A stretch of 64,000 bases of DNA from Apoderus coryli (lineage: Eukaryota > Arthropoda > Insecta > Coleoptera > Attelabidae): the NCBI GenBank assembly GCA_911728435.2, contig OU452200.1, forward strand, positions 34,301,715-34,365,714, given 5' to 3'. The position numbers were made by a program, and so were the translations under genes. The stretch's first letter is position 1. Each line of letters begins with the position of its first letter. Under the pieces are notes generated by a model, which was not told where the DNA came from, did no database searches, and saw only the letters and a list, made by a program, of their open reading frames with translations. Below are positions 44,304 through 56,339 of the stretch, one piece after another.

Positions 44304-44659
44304 TATATATATTGAACGTATACGGTATAACTGTAGAATATTTACTTAATTAATTTACTTTAAGTATCTTAATTGATTTATTTATTTATTTGACGTAGTA
44401 TCTGTATAATATAGTGTATAGTATTAATTATTATTATTCTTATGTTTTATGTTTTGTTTGTTGATATTATAGGGGGATAAACATTGTCGTCTCTGGTTAA
44501 TTTTTTAAAAAGATTGTTTATGTCAAAATATGACTTTTTTAGAGAACATATAGGTCTAACTAAATTTGCAAAAAAAGATTTATATTTTGGAAAATTTTCG
44601 ATTTTAAATTTGAACCTTTGGCACCCTGTCACTAGACAACTAAGCCCTTTGAAGGTACT

Positions 44660-45390
44660 ATATGTCCCTACATATTGAATATATTGTTAGTAAAATAGGT
44701 CCAATGATAGGAGCAATATATAGGTGTTGAGATTATTTAACAGAAAAAAGTAAATTGAATATTTATAACGCTTATTTATTGTCACACTTAAGATATTTAT
44801 TGCCGGTGTGGGGCACATGTAGCAGAGTTGCCTTCCATAAAGTTGAGGTTTTGCAAAATAAAAGAGTAAGAATATTGTTTAATTTTGACAGATTGTCCCA
44901 TACAGATCTGATATATCGGTCAAAAAATTTATATAAACTTGAGGATATTTACCGTGTGGAGCAATGTAAATTTATTTTTAAAATAATTCACCAAGCACAA
45001 AAGTCAAATGCGCGTCTGCTCTTTTCTCGCGATGTTCACGGTCACATGACGAGATTCCGTCACAATATATATCAGCCCAATGTAAGAACCAATAGGGGTT
45101 TGAATAGTCCGATAACTCAAGCATCTAGTGCGTATAACCACTTGCCGGCTGAGGTTAGGTCAGCTGTTTCTCCGCCAATTTTTAATAAATTATTGAAGAG
45201 CTGTTTTGGCCCGGGGGGAATTGTACCTTGAGGCCATTTTTCCGCTCTTTTCTTTCTATTTCTATTTAAATTGTTAGCACCGTTGATAGGTCTATAAAAA
45301 AGCTGTTCTTGGGACCAGTGTTTACAAACACTGATTAAAGAACTTATATGTATTTGATTATTGTAAAATGTGTGTTAAATAAAGATTAAA
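44660..45390 (+). pseudogene. Non-LTR ORF2 C-terminal region and tail
   Basis: About 44700-44755 reads VGPMIGAIYRC, then a stop, then DYLTEKSKLN. From 44755 an open 158-residue frame continues with IYNAYLLSHLRYLLPVWGTC, then VEVLQNKRVRILF, then LYKLEDIYRVEQCKFIFKI, then YNHLPAEVRSAVSPPIFNKL. This is the post-RT region of jockey/CR1-like ORF2, ending naturally. A tail with AATAAAG follows (about 45378). The catalytic RT is missing. Confidence 0.85.
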
Positions 45391-45919
45391 AAAAATATCA
45401 AAATGCGAGAGCACTCTGGGGTAGAGCGTTTTCGATCGAATATAGCAACACACTGTATAAATATAAAAATTAAGTGGTAAGAAAAAATGAGGCCTACCTA
45501 TTTTCCCCTGATATCCCTTTATCAAAAAAATTACTTTCGGATTTGTGAAAAATAATTAGCCAGTTGTGTTGAAGGTTGTGGAAAAAAAAATTAAGTATAC
45601 GTATGTATTTCTTAAAACAAACAAAATTCTACCGGAATGACAGTATGCGGTTTTAGAGAGCGTTATACTACTGAAGTCCCTCTCAGAAATATGTCAGATG
45701 ATAATATTACTGTGCGCTGGACTCTGTGGTGATTGTACTTATTCGACTTTTCGAAAGATTTCTATGAATACTAAATTGAAATATTGTGAATTTTCTAGAG
45801 TCAATATTTATTTATCTGGCAGGAAGCAACAATTTTCTCAGGGTTCTATTCTGGTATATATTATTTAACCGGGAATGAAAGTCAATCCTCCACGAAACGA
45901 AACAAATATATTACAAGCT

Positions 45920-45956
45920 ACCAAACATGTTTCGGAGCTTCAAGCTCCATCATCAG
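45920..45956 (-). ncRNA. Hammerhead-like core
   Basis: The minus strand reads CTGATGA, a perfect 5-bp hairpin GGAGC/GCTCC, GAAACATGTTTGG. Same layout as the other cores. Confidence 0.45.
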
Positions 45957-46519
45957 TGGTAATACAGTTAATTACGAAAAACTACATTGCAATTTGCATA
46001 GATACGAGTATTCAGAATTCAAAGAGTATATATTAGTTCTTCATTGATTGTAGAGTATATTAATCAATGTACAATTATTAAAGGAGAAGCAGATTTCTGA
46101 CTTTCCTACTAATGTAAATTCTGTGAAAGACATAAATAAATTCTTCAAAAGTCTTAGCTTTCATTGAAACTTTTATATTGAAATAAACATTTTGTGAACT
46201 GAAAATTACGCAAACATTTATAATTTCCTAGTCTTACTTTTTCAACTATTGTGATTTTATTTATATGGTACATGCCTTGATTAATTTCATCCAAATTGCA
46301 GGGAACACATGTTTAATGGTTTAAGAAGTCCTTAATATTGGCGGAAATACTTTTTATTATTTGGTGTAATCTAGAACTATCTATACAAATCATTTATTTG
46401 CTTTCCAATATTTAAATGGTTAACTTTGTTCTTAAAATGAAACAAATTTAGTTGAATTTTGAAACTGATTTAAGTTAGTAGTATACATAGTATTTTCTTT
46501 ATAGTTTACATTCCAGTGA

Positions 46520-47110
46520 ATGTAGGTTCGTACGAATTTTTATTTCCACATCAAAATTTACATTGCGACGTTTCGTCGCATCATTTGCGACTTCTTCAGG
46601 TATTTTTTGACTGAAAATAAAAACAATATAGTTTTACATACAAGTTAGTACAATTTTTTATCCAATTTTTTTAAATTACCTTTTTGGAACAAGTTCACTA
46701 ATCACTCTTTAGAAAAATTGTGTATAAATAAAGAACTAAAGACTGAGACATTAGTTGATAAAATATTACACTTACAAACACCTAGGTCGACACGTTAAAA
46801 TATATGTAATTAAAATTATGTTGTCAATTGTAAATATTTTTACTTACATGTTTGTAAGTGCAATATTTTGTCAAATAATGTCTAAGTCTATAGTTCTTTA
46901 TTTATACACAATTTTTATAAAGAGTGATTAGTGAACTTGTATCAAAAAGGTAATTGAAAAAAAAATGGCTCAAAAATTGTACTAACTTGTATTGTATTGT
47001 TTGTGTTTTCAGTCAAAAAAAAAACATGAAGAATTCGCAAATAATGCGTCGAAACGTAGTAATGTACATTTTGACGTGGAAATTAAATGGAAATATTTTT
47101 ATCTCCACGT
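46520..47110. repeat. PLE-like palindrome with hammerhead-like cores
   Basis: 46555-46810 and 46830-47105 are inverse copies (ttcactaatcactctttaga mirrored by taaagagtgattagtgaact). The left arm has CTGAAGA, stem GTCGC/GCGAC, GAAACGTC on the minus strand (46565-46599). The right arm has a decayed version (ATGAAGA...CGAAACGTAG). It is organised like the PLE palindrome at 40754. Confidence 0.7.
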
Positions 47111-47539
47111 CAAAATGTAATAGAAAAGAAAATGAAGGTAAAATTTAAAATGAATAAGAAGAAGCAATTATTATAAAAACGTAACTAAAACATTAAAAAT
47201 ATTAGATATTAAGTTAAAAATCAACTAATTTAAATTATCTAAAAAGCTATTTTATATTTATTCAACATAAATAATTCACTACTTGACAATTAGTAACAAA
47301 GAGGAGAAAAAGAAAACATGAAACTTTCGATAAAAACAAAAACTACACTTAAAATCATTCAGCATCACTCAACAAACAAAATGGTAGGGCTAACAAATAA
47401 AATTAAAACAAATATACGAATATATGTAGAATATATGTAGAGCGCTAGTCTAATGATTTTTTATTTAATTTCAAATAATTTTGAATGTTTTCATTATTTA
47501 TAATTGCTTCTTCTTATTCATTATATATTTTTTCATTAT

Positions 47540-47650
47540 CATTCATGATCGTTAAAGCCGAAACTAGTTTCGTTTAACTTTTTAAATTAACAATTTGCTG
47601 AGTTCATTTTGGAGTTTTGTTTGTTTTATTTTATATTTTTATTCGCTAAC
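47540..47650 (+). repeat. PLE tail fragment
   Basis: cgaaactagtttcgtttaac, then gctgagttcattttggagtt, then tttgtttgttttattttata resembles the PLE end at 41165-41249. The first half of the hammerhead-like core is lost. Confidence 0.5.
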
Positions 47651-47659
47651 AACCGTGAA

Positions 47660-49500
47660 TAGTTTGATACTGCTCTGCCTCTTCCTGTCTTTGCCTTTAT
47701 GAAAGCGAATGCCGTTAATTGAAGTGATTTATTAATTTAAACTTTATTTATTCTTAGTAATTTTTTGAATTTAAATTGATATCATTAATGAATTTAAATC
47801 ACAGTTTTAACTAATCGCAATTATATTATTTAGTAATGTGATTTCGTCTTTTATTTTAAATTTGATTATTTTTATATTAACGAAGGGAAGGGAAGAAGTT
47901 GGTGAACAAATGCTGTTTCAATAAAAATGTTATAATTTAATGGTGGTAATTAAAAACTTTTGTATTCCCATAGTTTCGTGTAATGCTAATCAAATTACCA
48001 TTGAACTATTTAATTTAATAAATAAAGAACATGCAATTACGTTGTAAGCCCCCTTTATAGACAATATTCTTTTTCTACACACTGTATAATTATTTAGACA
48101 CTACTTATATAGCAAACCACATATTATTTTTATTTTATGTATGTTTAAAGGCGCCACCATACAATTAATACAATAAAATTTTTATTAATTAATTAAACAA
48201 TTAAAATAGCATTTAAACACTCATTTCGCTACAGATTATCTTTACAATAATTATAATTTCCCATATTTGTAAGTTTATTTTATTATATTAAACATGAAGA
48301 TTTTTTATAGGAAAAAATAGAAATAATAAATTAATTGTTTGGACATAAAAAAACCGCTGATATAATAATAAATTCCAAGAAACTACAGTGACAGTTAAAT
48401 TATAATATGTTTGTATGAAAAAAAGAACCATATTTGTTTAAAGAACCAACCAACGTTAAAGGTACAATATATCTTAAGCTAGAAAAAATAATAAATTTAT
48501 GTATGTTCTTAGTCATTAACAAGATTTTATTTTTAGATAATTTATACAATTTTATATATTAATTTAGCCTGGAAATAGTGACAACGTAAGAATTAAAGTA
48601 TTATTTTTTTATTATTCCTAGAACTAATAGAATTTTTCATTATGTAAACTTAAGTAATCGACAATATATTACCAATAAAAGAAGAGAATTCATTATCAAC
48701 CGCCTCCACTTAACTAATATACCTACCTAGTTAACTTTTATCTTCAAACCTTTGTGAAAGATATTTGTCTCGAATTTGACGTCATCTGCATGACATCATG
48801 CTACCAATTCACTATCCAACCATAACAGGGTTTGTGTATTAAGTCAAAAATTATGTTCAGATACTGTGAATATTCATTTATAGTGAATTATTGCGTTGAC
48901 TTTATTTTAAATGGCACAAAGATACAAGATTTGATTTGTTATTGATTGATTTGTTAAACCGGCTTCACCTGGGCAGTGGCGTAGGTATATAGGAGGAGAG
49001 GAAGTTTTCTGATTTTAATTTGTATTACTAGAAGCAAAGATTTAACAATCTTTGCTAGACGTTAGCATATAATTAGTTTGTTGGATATTTCTATGAGTAC
49101 TAATGTAGATAATTATGTATTTAGTTTATAATACAGTAGCTAGTTTTGAAAGCTTTTTCGCTGATATTGAAAATCCCGTTCCTCAACTTAGATAGGTATA
49201 TCTAGGCTGCCCGGGAAAAAATTTTCCAGAAATTAAATATGTTTATTTACTACACATTAACAAGATGTATTTATTTTTTTAGTATTCTTGAGCCGTAATT
49301 CTATTTTTTTTTTCAGTTTACTTTTCTTGGGGTGTTTTGTTCTTATAAAAAATTTGGATACAAAAATTTTCTAAATAAAGACAACTTCCATCTATATGTT
49401 CGTCAAATTCAGGTTGAACACATTTTTCTGAAATTACATATACCTACAAATTTTTTTTATATAATATATATATATTTTTTTATGTTTTTTTGTTTTGGAT
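47660..49500. other. No recognised gene
   Basis: Strongly AT-rich. No frame, TIR or repeated unit was recognised. Confidence 0.4.
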
Positions 49501-49662
49501 ATTACTGAACACAGATTCCAATAGTCAATATCAAAAATAACAAACAATTTTCTTTATAGTTACAAATACAACATTTAAAACATTCAAATATAATGAAACT
49601 CATTTTTATTTAATGATGGATCTATATAAATTCTCTGGTATGTTGTGTTGAAAGTAGTAGTA

Positions 49663-50924
49663 CGAGGGTTGTTTTTTATATTTCGGGATTAGAGAACAAA
49701 AACAAATATTAATCATCGAAAATCACTTTATTGTTTTTCAAAATATTCCCCATGAATACACTTTTGCATGCCTTTGAACCAATTGTCGAAGCACTTTTGC
49801 CACTCTGATTGAGGTATCTCCAAAACATGCATTCTGAATGCAGCAACCGCTTCTTCAGGTGTCGAAAAACGTTGACCTCTCAGTTTGTTTTTTACGTGCA
49901 GAAATAAAAAGAAGTCATTCGGTGCCAAGTCAGGACTATATGGCGGATGACTCATCAAATCGATGTTTTGGGTGCTCAAAAATGCAGTTGTTTGAGCCGA
50001 TGTGTGAGAGCTCGCATTGTCGTGGTGAAGAGTGATCTGTCTTCGGCGGTTGGTTTTCCTGATTTCTTGGAAGACAACTGGCAAACAAATGGTTGTGTAC
50101 CACTCAGAATTGACTGTTCTGCGTTGTTCTAGTGGTACGGTTGCGACATGTCCAGTTTTTCAGAAAAAAGAGGCGACGATTTGCTTGGAAGTGCTTCGTG
50201 CGCGAACAACTTTTGTTGGATTTGGCTCATCTTGAAACACCCACAGTCGACTGCTGTTTACTTTCGGGCTCATACGCGTAAATCCACGATTCATCACCTG
50301 TCACGATGTCATAGACGTGTTTCGAACCACCGCGATCGTATTTTTTGAGCATTTCTTTCGACCAATCGACACGAGCCTTTTTTTGTGCGATTGACAAATT
50401 GTGTGTGATCCAACGCGAACCAATTTTTTTGACAGTCAAATGTTTATGCAATATTGAATGTATGCTGGTCCCACTAATGCCTAAGGTTGTCTCAATCTCT
50501 TGATAGGTCACATGACGATCTTGCAATATCAGTTCGCGCACAGCTTCAATGGGTTTCGGAACAACAACTGATTTTGGACGACCTTCACGAAATTCGTATT
50601 GGAGTGAACTACGCACACGATTGAATTCACCATACCATCGATAAACACTGGTCCTTGATGGAGCTTCATCGCCAAAAATTGAATTAAGTTCATCTATGCA
50701 CTGTTGCTCAGTTAATCCACGTCGAAAGTAGTAAAAAATAATCGCACGAAAATGTTCACGATTTAATTCCATTTTTGGGCCGAGATGAATTTTTTAAGTT
50801 ACTGTAAACAACACAAATAGTGTTCGTATGTCAAAACGTTCTGAGTACGTATAACCTCAAAAATGTCCAACTTTACGATAGAGCTGTCAGTTGCGAGATT
50901 CCGAAAAATAAAAGGCAACCCTCG
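49663..50924 (-). mobile_element. mariner transposon, copy C
   Basis: 1262 bp, CGAGGGTTG TIRs, TA at 49661-49662 and 50925-50926. The empty site is preserved in the other palindrome arm (agtagtagtagtacaaattc, inverted at 51448). Confidence 0.93.
49728..50772 (-). pseudogene. mariner transposase (DD34D), one or few frameshifts
   Basis: This is the best preserved copy. Residues 1-181 are open from ATG 50772 (MELNREHFRAIIFYYFRRGL) through the helix-turn-helix (VTYQEIETTLGIS) to the first catalytic block VTGDESWIYAYEPESKQQST. A frame change follows near 50230. The remainder is open at 50084-49728 with HHDNASSHTS, PPYSPDLAPNDFF and the C-terminus EYFEKQ. All three catalytic Asp codons survive, but the frame is broken. 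Confidence 0.92.
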
Positions 50925-51599
50925 TAGTAGCACAAATTCGGTATGAAAGCATTTGTGATTTTTTTTTCGTTTTCTTTTTTTGCTTTTTTTGATACATATA
51001 CAGGTGAGATGTTTAAAAGGTATGCCTACATTTATTACACAAATACAGAGGGGTGTAAGTAGTATTTTTATTTTATAATATTGTGGTGGATACTGCTTAG
51101 ATGTTAAATGTCAGTTCTATCATTAACGCTGTTTATATTTTTTTTTGATGTAGGTATATCATTTCTAATAATTCTCTTTTTTTTTGTGTGTTGTTCCATG
51201 TCCAAGATTTTGGTATTACAAAAGTTGGTTGTGTGGCTTCAATATGTTTTTAAGCGCTGTTTTTAACCATCTTTAACTTTGAAACCCCTATATTTTTACA
51301 GATATGTAGATGATTGCATCACTATTACACCCCCCTGTATTTGTTGTAATAAATGTATGCCTTTTAAAAATCTCACCTGTATATGTATCAAAAAAAAAAA
51401 ACAAAAAAGAAAACGGACAAAAAATCAAGAATGCTCTCATTTCGAATTTGTACTACTACTACTACTTTCAACACAACATACCAGAAAATTTTATAGATCT
51501 TTCATTAAATAAAAATGAGTTTTATTATATTTGAATGTTTTAAATGTTGTATTCGTAACTATAAAGAAAATTGTTTGTTATTTTTGACATTGACGTATT

Positions 51600-52390
51600 G
51601 GAATTATCCGACCTCTGCTCCATCGAGACAAATAGTAGAGAAGTGGATTGCTGAATTTAAACGTGGTCGTACCAGCACAAATATGCAGAGCGCAGTGGAC
51701 GCCCAAATGAAGCTGTTATTCCAGAAAACGTAGAAAAAAATCACAAATTGGTTATGAATGATTGCAAATTGAAGGTGCACGAGCTAGCTGACATTGTAAA
51801 GATATCAGATGGTAGTGTTTTTACCATTTTACACGAACATTTGGGTATGCGAAAGCTCTGTGCAAAGTGGGTGCCGCGTGAGCTCACAGTCGACCAAAAA
51901 CAACGATTTGATGCGTCAGAGGAGTGTTTGGCGCTGTTAAACTGCAATAAAATGGAATTCTATGGGAGCATATGTGACAATGGATGAAACATGGCTTCAC
52001 TATTACGCACCAGAACACAAAAGAGAGTCAGCTGAGTGGACAGCAGTCGACGAACCGAATCCAAAGCAAGCAAAGACGCAAATGTCGGCCGGTAAGGTAA
52101 TGGCGGCTGTATTTTGTGATGCGAATAGAATAATAGTCATCAACTACCTCCAAAAAGGAACCACCATCAACAGCGACTATTACTGTGCACTTGTGGATCA
52201 ATATAGACTGAAATCGCAAAGAAACGGCCAGATCTGCAAAAGAAAAAAGTGTTGTTTCACCGTGTCACAAATGAAAACTGAGGCCTATTTTGACGAGAAA
52301 GAGAAATCGTACTATAAAAGTGGTATTGAAGAGTTGGGAAATCGCTATACCCGTTGTATTGCCCTCTAAGGCAACTATGTTGAATAATAA
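51600..52390 (+). pseudogene. mariner transposase (second family), internally deleted
   Basis: It starts near SRQIVEKWIAEFKRGRTST. After frame changes come KLKVHELADIVKISDGSVFT, then YVTMDETWLHYYAPEHKRES with the first catalytic Asp, then SAGKVMAAVFCDANRIIVIN. At about 52230 the sequence jumps from RNGQICKRKKCC to the C-terminal EAYFDEKEKSYYKSGIEELG. The second and third catalytic Asp (HDNA and YSPDL-x-x-x-DFF) are therefore deleted. It lies directly beside the right arm of the palindrome. Confidence 0.85.
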
Positions 52391-52449
52391 AACTTAGTTT
52401 TGTCAAAATTTTGTTTTTTTTTCTTACTTATTATACGGCCTTATTGAAT

Positions 52450-53010
52450 GACTTTAAGTGCACCTGAAAATACTGGAAGTACAAGTCGACCTATACTATT
52501 TTGTGTTAGAACTACATAAGTGGACATCAATCAAGACAACTATAACTATAGGTAGAAGGTATTTCACGAATTTTCAGGTGCCCTTAAGGTGTATTTCACG
52601 AAATATCTCATGTTGCCAGATATTGACTTATATACTTTTTTCCCAGGCAGCCTAGATATAGCTATATCGATACGACCTACAACAAATATAAAAACATATA
52701 AGGTGTTCCATATAAATATCATTTTAGTAACAAATTTATGAATTACCCTGTTTAAAAATAAGCTAGACGAGATTATTTAGCATCAAAAATCAATTATCTT
52801 TATTATCGAGAAAATAATAACCATCATCAAAGAATTGAAGTAAAATCGAAAAACGCCCTCTCAGAATCAAAATTCTGTTTATGACAGTGATTGTCTCACA
52901 AAATTTGAGTCCGGAGGACGGAGACAGAGGTTAATTTTTCTGTAACTGTACAATTAAAGGGTATTTCGATAAGGTTGCATCTAGTTTGTCCACCCTGTAC
53001 GTATATCATA
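52450..53010. repeat. Inverted repeats, MITE-like
   Basis: gtgcacctgaaaatactgga (52459) faces ttttcaggtgcccttaaggt (52570). A further block ends tttgtccaccctgtacg (52988-53003), with a possible start near aggtgttccatata (52701). The edges are uncertain. Confidence 0.35.
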
Positions 53011-53518
53011 AATAATTTGCATTGGTGAAAAAAAAATTCTTATTCTAATATTTATTTTATTTACGATACTTGTCTGCGTACAATAAAATATTTATAAAAA
53101 CACCTACATAATTTGTATGGAACTTTTTTAGCATTTTTATGTACAGGTATAAGACAAGTTTTATATTACATTCAAGCTTATTTATATATCTAGTTTTATT
53201 TTACATAACCGTCTTCCAATATTATATGATTTTAGTTTTATGTGCATTTTTATAGCTCTTATTCCAACAGATAATATATATCTTAATTTGTATTCAGCTT
53301 CCATGGTATACCTTAACTATGTAAACGAAATACTACAATCGTTTTTGAGTATTCAATCATTTATAGTTTATAGTGTCGTAAAGAACAAATATTAAAAAAG
53401 AAATGATAGTATAATATGTCCAAGGATATTGTAAAAAAATCTTGCGAAATTCTGCATCCCACTGTACTGTCGCTTTAGTCCAACATTAGAAGCAGTGGCA
53501 GAGGTAGTAACATTTTAA

Positions 53519-54076
53519 CCCAGCGACTGTGTGCTGCAAAAATTTGACAAACTTGTGTGGTGGGGTATATCATACCCCAGTAAGATAAAACGAAAACAAA
53601 AAATAAAAAAATGATTTTGTATTGAATTTTATATGTATATTTTCAGATTATAATATTATAACTCCAAGTAATTGGGTGCACTTTATTAGTTAATAGTTAG
53701 AAACTAAATATCAGCGAATACCGTATATAAGTAAAAAAATTAACATATTTTTTCTTAGACATTTTGAAAAATAAAACACAAAATTACTGAAAGGAATAAG
53801 TTTTGTACAAAGTAGTAACTAACTTAAATACTATTTTTACAAGAATTACACCAAATTTTAATTACCTGTGGGTGGGGTATATGACACCTCAGATGACTTT
53901 AGCGACGTAGTCTCTTTCTATTATATCATTAAACACTGATTTATTTGTTGCATTTACCTGATTATACAACTGTGGGAAGGTACTAAGGTGCTGGGCATTT
54001 TGAAATGATGAATTACAAAATGGCGCGCTTTTTCAAATGACTTGGGTATGTCATACCCCACCACACAGTCGGCGGG
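53519..54076. mobile_element. piggyBac-type MITE
   Basis: 558 bp flanked by TTAA (53515-53518 and 54077-54080), beginning CCCAGCGACTGTGTG and ending in the inverse CACACAGTCGGCGGG. The inner inverted pair gtggggtatatcatacccca recurs near both ends. TTAA target with CCC...GGG termini is the piggyBac signature. No transposase was found. It is unrelated in sequence to 34409-35818. Confidence 0.88.
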
Positions 54077-54334
54077 TTAAGTGAGACATAAGGCGAGATT
54101 TAATTAATTCGATACGTACTGTGTTCACGTATCGGTTTATAGGCAAATTTATTATCAAGATTAGCCTTTAAAAAAATAATGTTGCCACTGTTCTATAGAG
54201 AATTAAAAAGATTTTGATAGTATAACATGAACATTTCATACAATGACTAAGGTTAATATCCATTTGAAGACGTTTTTCAACTCATTTTAGAATTTACTTT
54301 GTTCTCCCATCGACAAATACCAATAACGTACTTC

Positions 54335-54937
54335 TGTAACAATTTGGAATTAGCGGGTATTCTTTACATTCAGAAAGAATACTAATTTTATAGCTCAGTC
54401 CAGAATGAATCCCAATATGCTATTCAAATTATTCATTCTGGACTGAGCTATAAAATTAGTGTTCTTTCTGAATGTAAATAATACCCGCTAATTAAAAATT
54501 GTTACAAATTTGGCGCAGTCGGTAGGATAGAAGTAAATTCTATTGTCAGTGTGTCTTTGTTTTGTTACACAACTCTCCCTTTTAGAGTGAAGTCATTTCT
54601 TTTACTTAATTAAGTAATGGTCTTCACTCAAAATAATCGAAACACCTTGCTGAACAAAACAAAACTTAGAACTAAATCATCTTCCTTCGCGATCAACGTC
54701 GGTAGAACTCCTGCGGCACGGCGTATTAAACCACACCAAAATTTGTAACAATTTTGAATTAGCGGGTATTATTTACATTCAGAAAGAATACTAATTTTAT
54801 AGCTCAGTCCAGAATGAATCCCAATATGCTATTCAAATTATTACGGGTTCATTCTGGACTGAGCTATAAAATTAGTATTAGTAAATATTAGCGGGTATTA
54901 TTCAAAATTGTTACAAATTTGGCGTAGTCGGTACGAT
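54335..54937 (+). mobile_element. TRIM-like LTR element with palindromic LTRs
   Basis: LTR1 at 54335-54506 and LTR2 at 54744-54915 are both 172 bp. Both start TGTAACAATTTTGAATTAGC (LTR1 has a G) and end ATTGTTACA. Each LTR folds on itself almost completely: gtccagaatgaa and ttcattctggac meet at the centre. Each LTR is followed after three bases by a primer binding site, TGGCGCAGTCGGTAGGAT (54511) or TGGCGTAGTCGGTACGAT (54920). That sequence complements the 3' end expected of insect tRNA-Ser, as used by some Ty3/gypsy elements. The 237-bp interior has no coding frame. A second interior begins after LTR2, so this is a tandem or recombined array. Confidence 0.75.
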
Positions 54938-55089
54938 AAAAGTAAATTCGGTTGTCAGTGTGTCTTTGTTTTGTTACACTTCTACTAAATATGAAGAAAA
55001 AGTAAAAAATATAGTTTCGTCAATATTGAAGAAATGGTCGGTCCATTTAGTTTTCTTTGGTGTATACAAGTTGTATTTTGTTGTAGAGC

Positions 55090-55800
55090 GAATCGACCAA
55101 AGCTCATTATTTGGGTAATTCGCCAGTAATTAATAATAAAAGCCACTATACTGTGAATGAAGAAAACTAAATTTTTCAGTGATAAAATATAAAATAAATA
55201 GTTCAATGTCTAGTCGATGGAGCAAAAATAACATGCCACCATAGAGAAACTTTACTTCGAGAGGAAGGGTACATTAAAGAGCACTAGTTAAGAACACTAT
55301 AACTGTCCAGATGATTTCATAAATCAATTTATTGTGTTATTAAGGAATCGAGACCTGATTAGGACTATTATTGTACAAATATATTATATACAAAATAATG
55401 TGCCTACGTTAGAAATGATAAAAAAGAGAACTTAACAACTATCCAACATTTAATTACAATTGCTTTGCCATATTGAGGGAAATTCTAATAGATTGTCAAA
55501 AAGGATTGTCGCGTTGCGTGAAGGTAGGACAGTTTTGCAAAATATATATCACGTAATAATTCAATTAGACAATGATGTGTGGTAAAATTGTGTGGCTCAC
55601 ATTATTGAAAAGGAAAAGGTATATTGTCATTCAGTTAATATTGCGCCGATTATTGTCAACCCGATGCTAAAGTTAGTGATTCCAGTTTTACGAGAAAACC
55701 CTTCCTAGGCATATATTATTATTATAATTGTATTATATCCAATAAACTAAAGCTCATTATTTGGGTATTTTGCCACTATTTAAAATTAAATTAAAATATA
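55090..55800. repeat. Short dispersed repeat aaagctcattatttgggta
   Basis: The text occurs at about 55098 and 55750 and inverted at about 57046 (tacccaaatgatgagcttta), each near gccact or gtggct. It is possibly one short-inverted-repeat family. No gene lies between. Confidence 0.45.
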
Positions 55801-56170
55801 GAAGCTATCCAATAAACTAACCTAACAAACTAACTACTTTATTGGAAACTAAAAAAAATCTTGCCAGAAGTGGGATTTGAACCAAGCACTTTCCGCTGAT
55901 GTAAATTAAGTTCTAAAATATTACAAAGTATTTACAAGAGTTATAGTTACCAAGTATCTAACTGGTTAAATTTTAAACGCAATTAAATTCAATATCAAAA
56001 GTAACCTATTACTGTAGAAAGGATAAAAAATGCTTTCAGATGTACGACTACTGCTATTTAAAAATTTGGGGATTCTGTGCACTCCTATCACAAGGCTAAA
56101 GCTATTTTAACCAAAAACTAATTGGTTCATCCTCCAAACTCATATGCCAAAATTTTGCTCATATAGTTAA
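55800..56170 (-). repeat. Repeat family with internal tRNA-like box, copy 1
   Basis: The minus strand is co-linear with 58200-58640: gatgaacc(aa/ca)ttagtttttggt, gataggag/gataggggc, aaatagcagtag, then the B-box GGTTCAAATCC, then cttctggca and aataaagtag. The A-box half of the tRNA-like part is lost in this copy. Confidence 0.65.
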
Positions 56171-56339
56171 AGTTAAAAATTTTTAGCGCGTTCACAGTAC
56201 TTTCCCTGAGCGGGAAAGTAAAATGATAGGGAATAACTACTGATTGAATAGGGGAAATTTTTTTCAATAAGGTTGTTTTGACAGTTCTTCTGTGTCTACT
56301 GGGTTGTCTCTATTCCTATTGTGTTCAAGATTCATTGTC

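Larger units (their letters stand above)
49505..51610. mobile_element. Large palindrome with mariner in one arm
   Basis: Text at 49505-49660 (atagtcaatatcaaaaataa, then atgttgtgttgaaagtagta) is mirrored at 51440-51605. Text at 50925-51030 (gatacatatacaggtgagat) is mirrored at 51350-51440. Removing mariner copy C (49663-50924) leaves two continuous arms of about 250 bp around a 300-bp centre. Element ends are uncertain. Confidence 0.78.

Noticed and set aside
49205..52673. A single 3.5-kb element bounded by ctaggctgccc...gggcagcctag-like ends
   Set aside because: Only about 20 bp at each end match as inverse; the sequence between does not pair until the inner palindrome, so the link may be coincidental.
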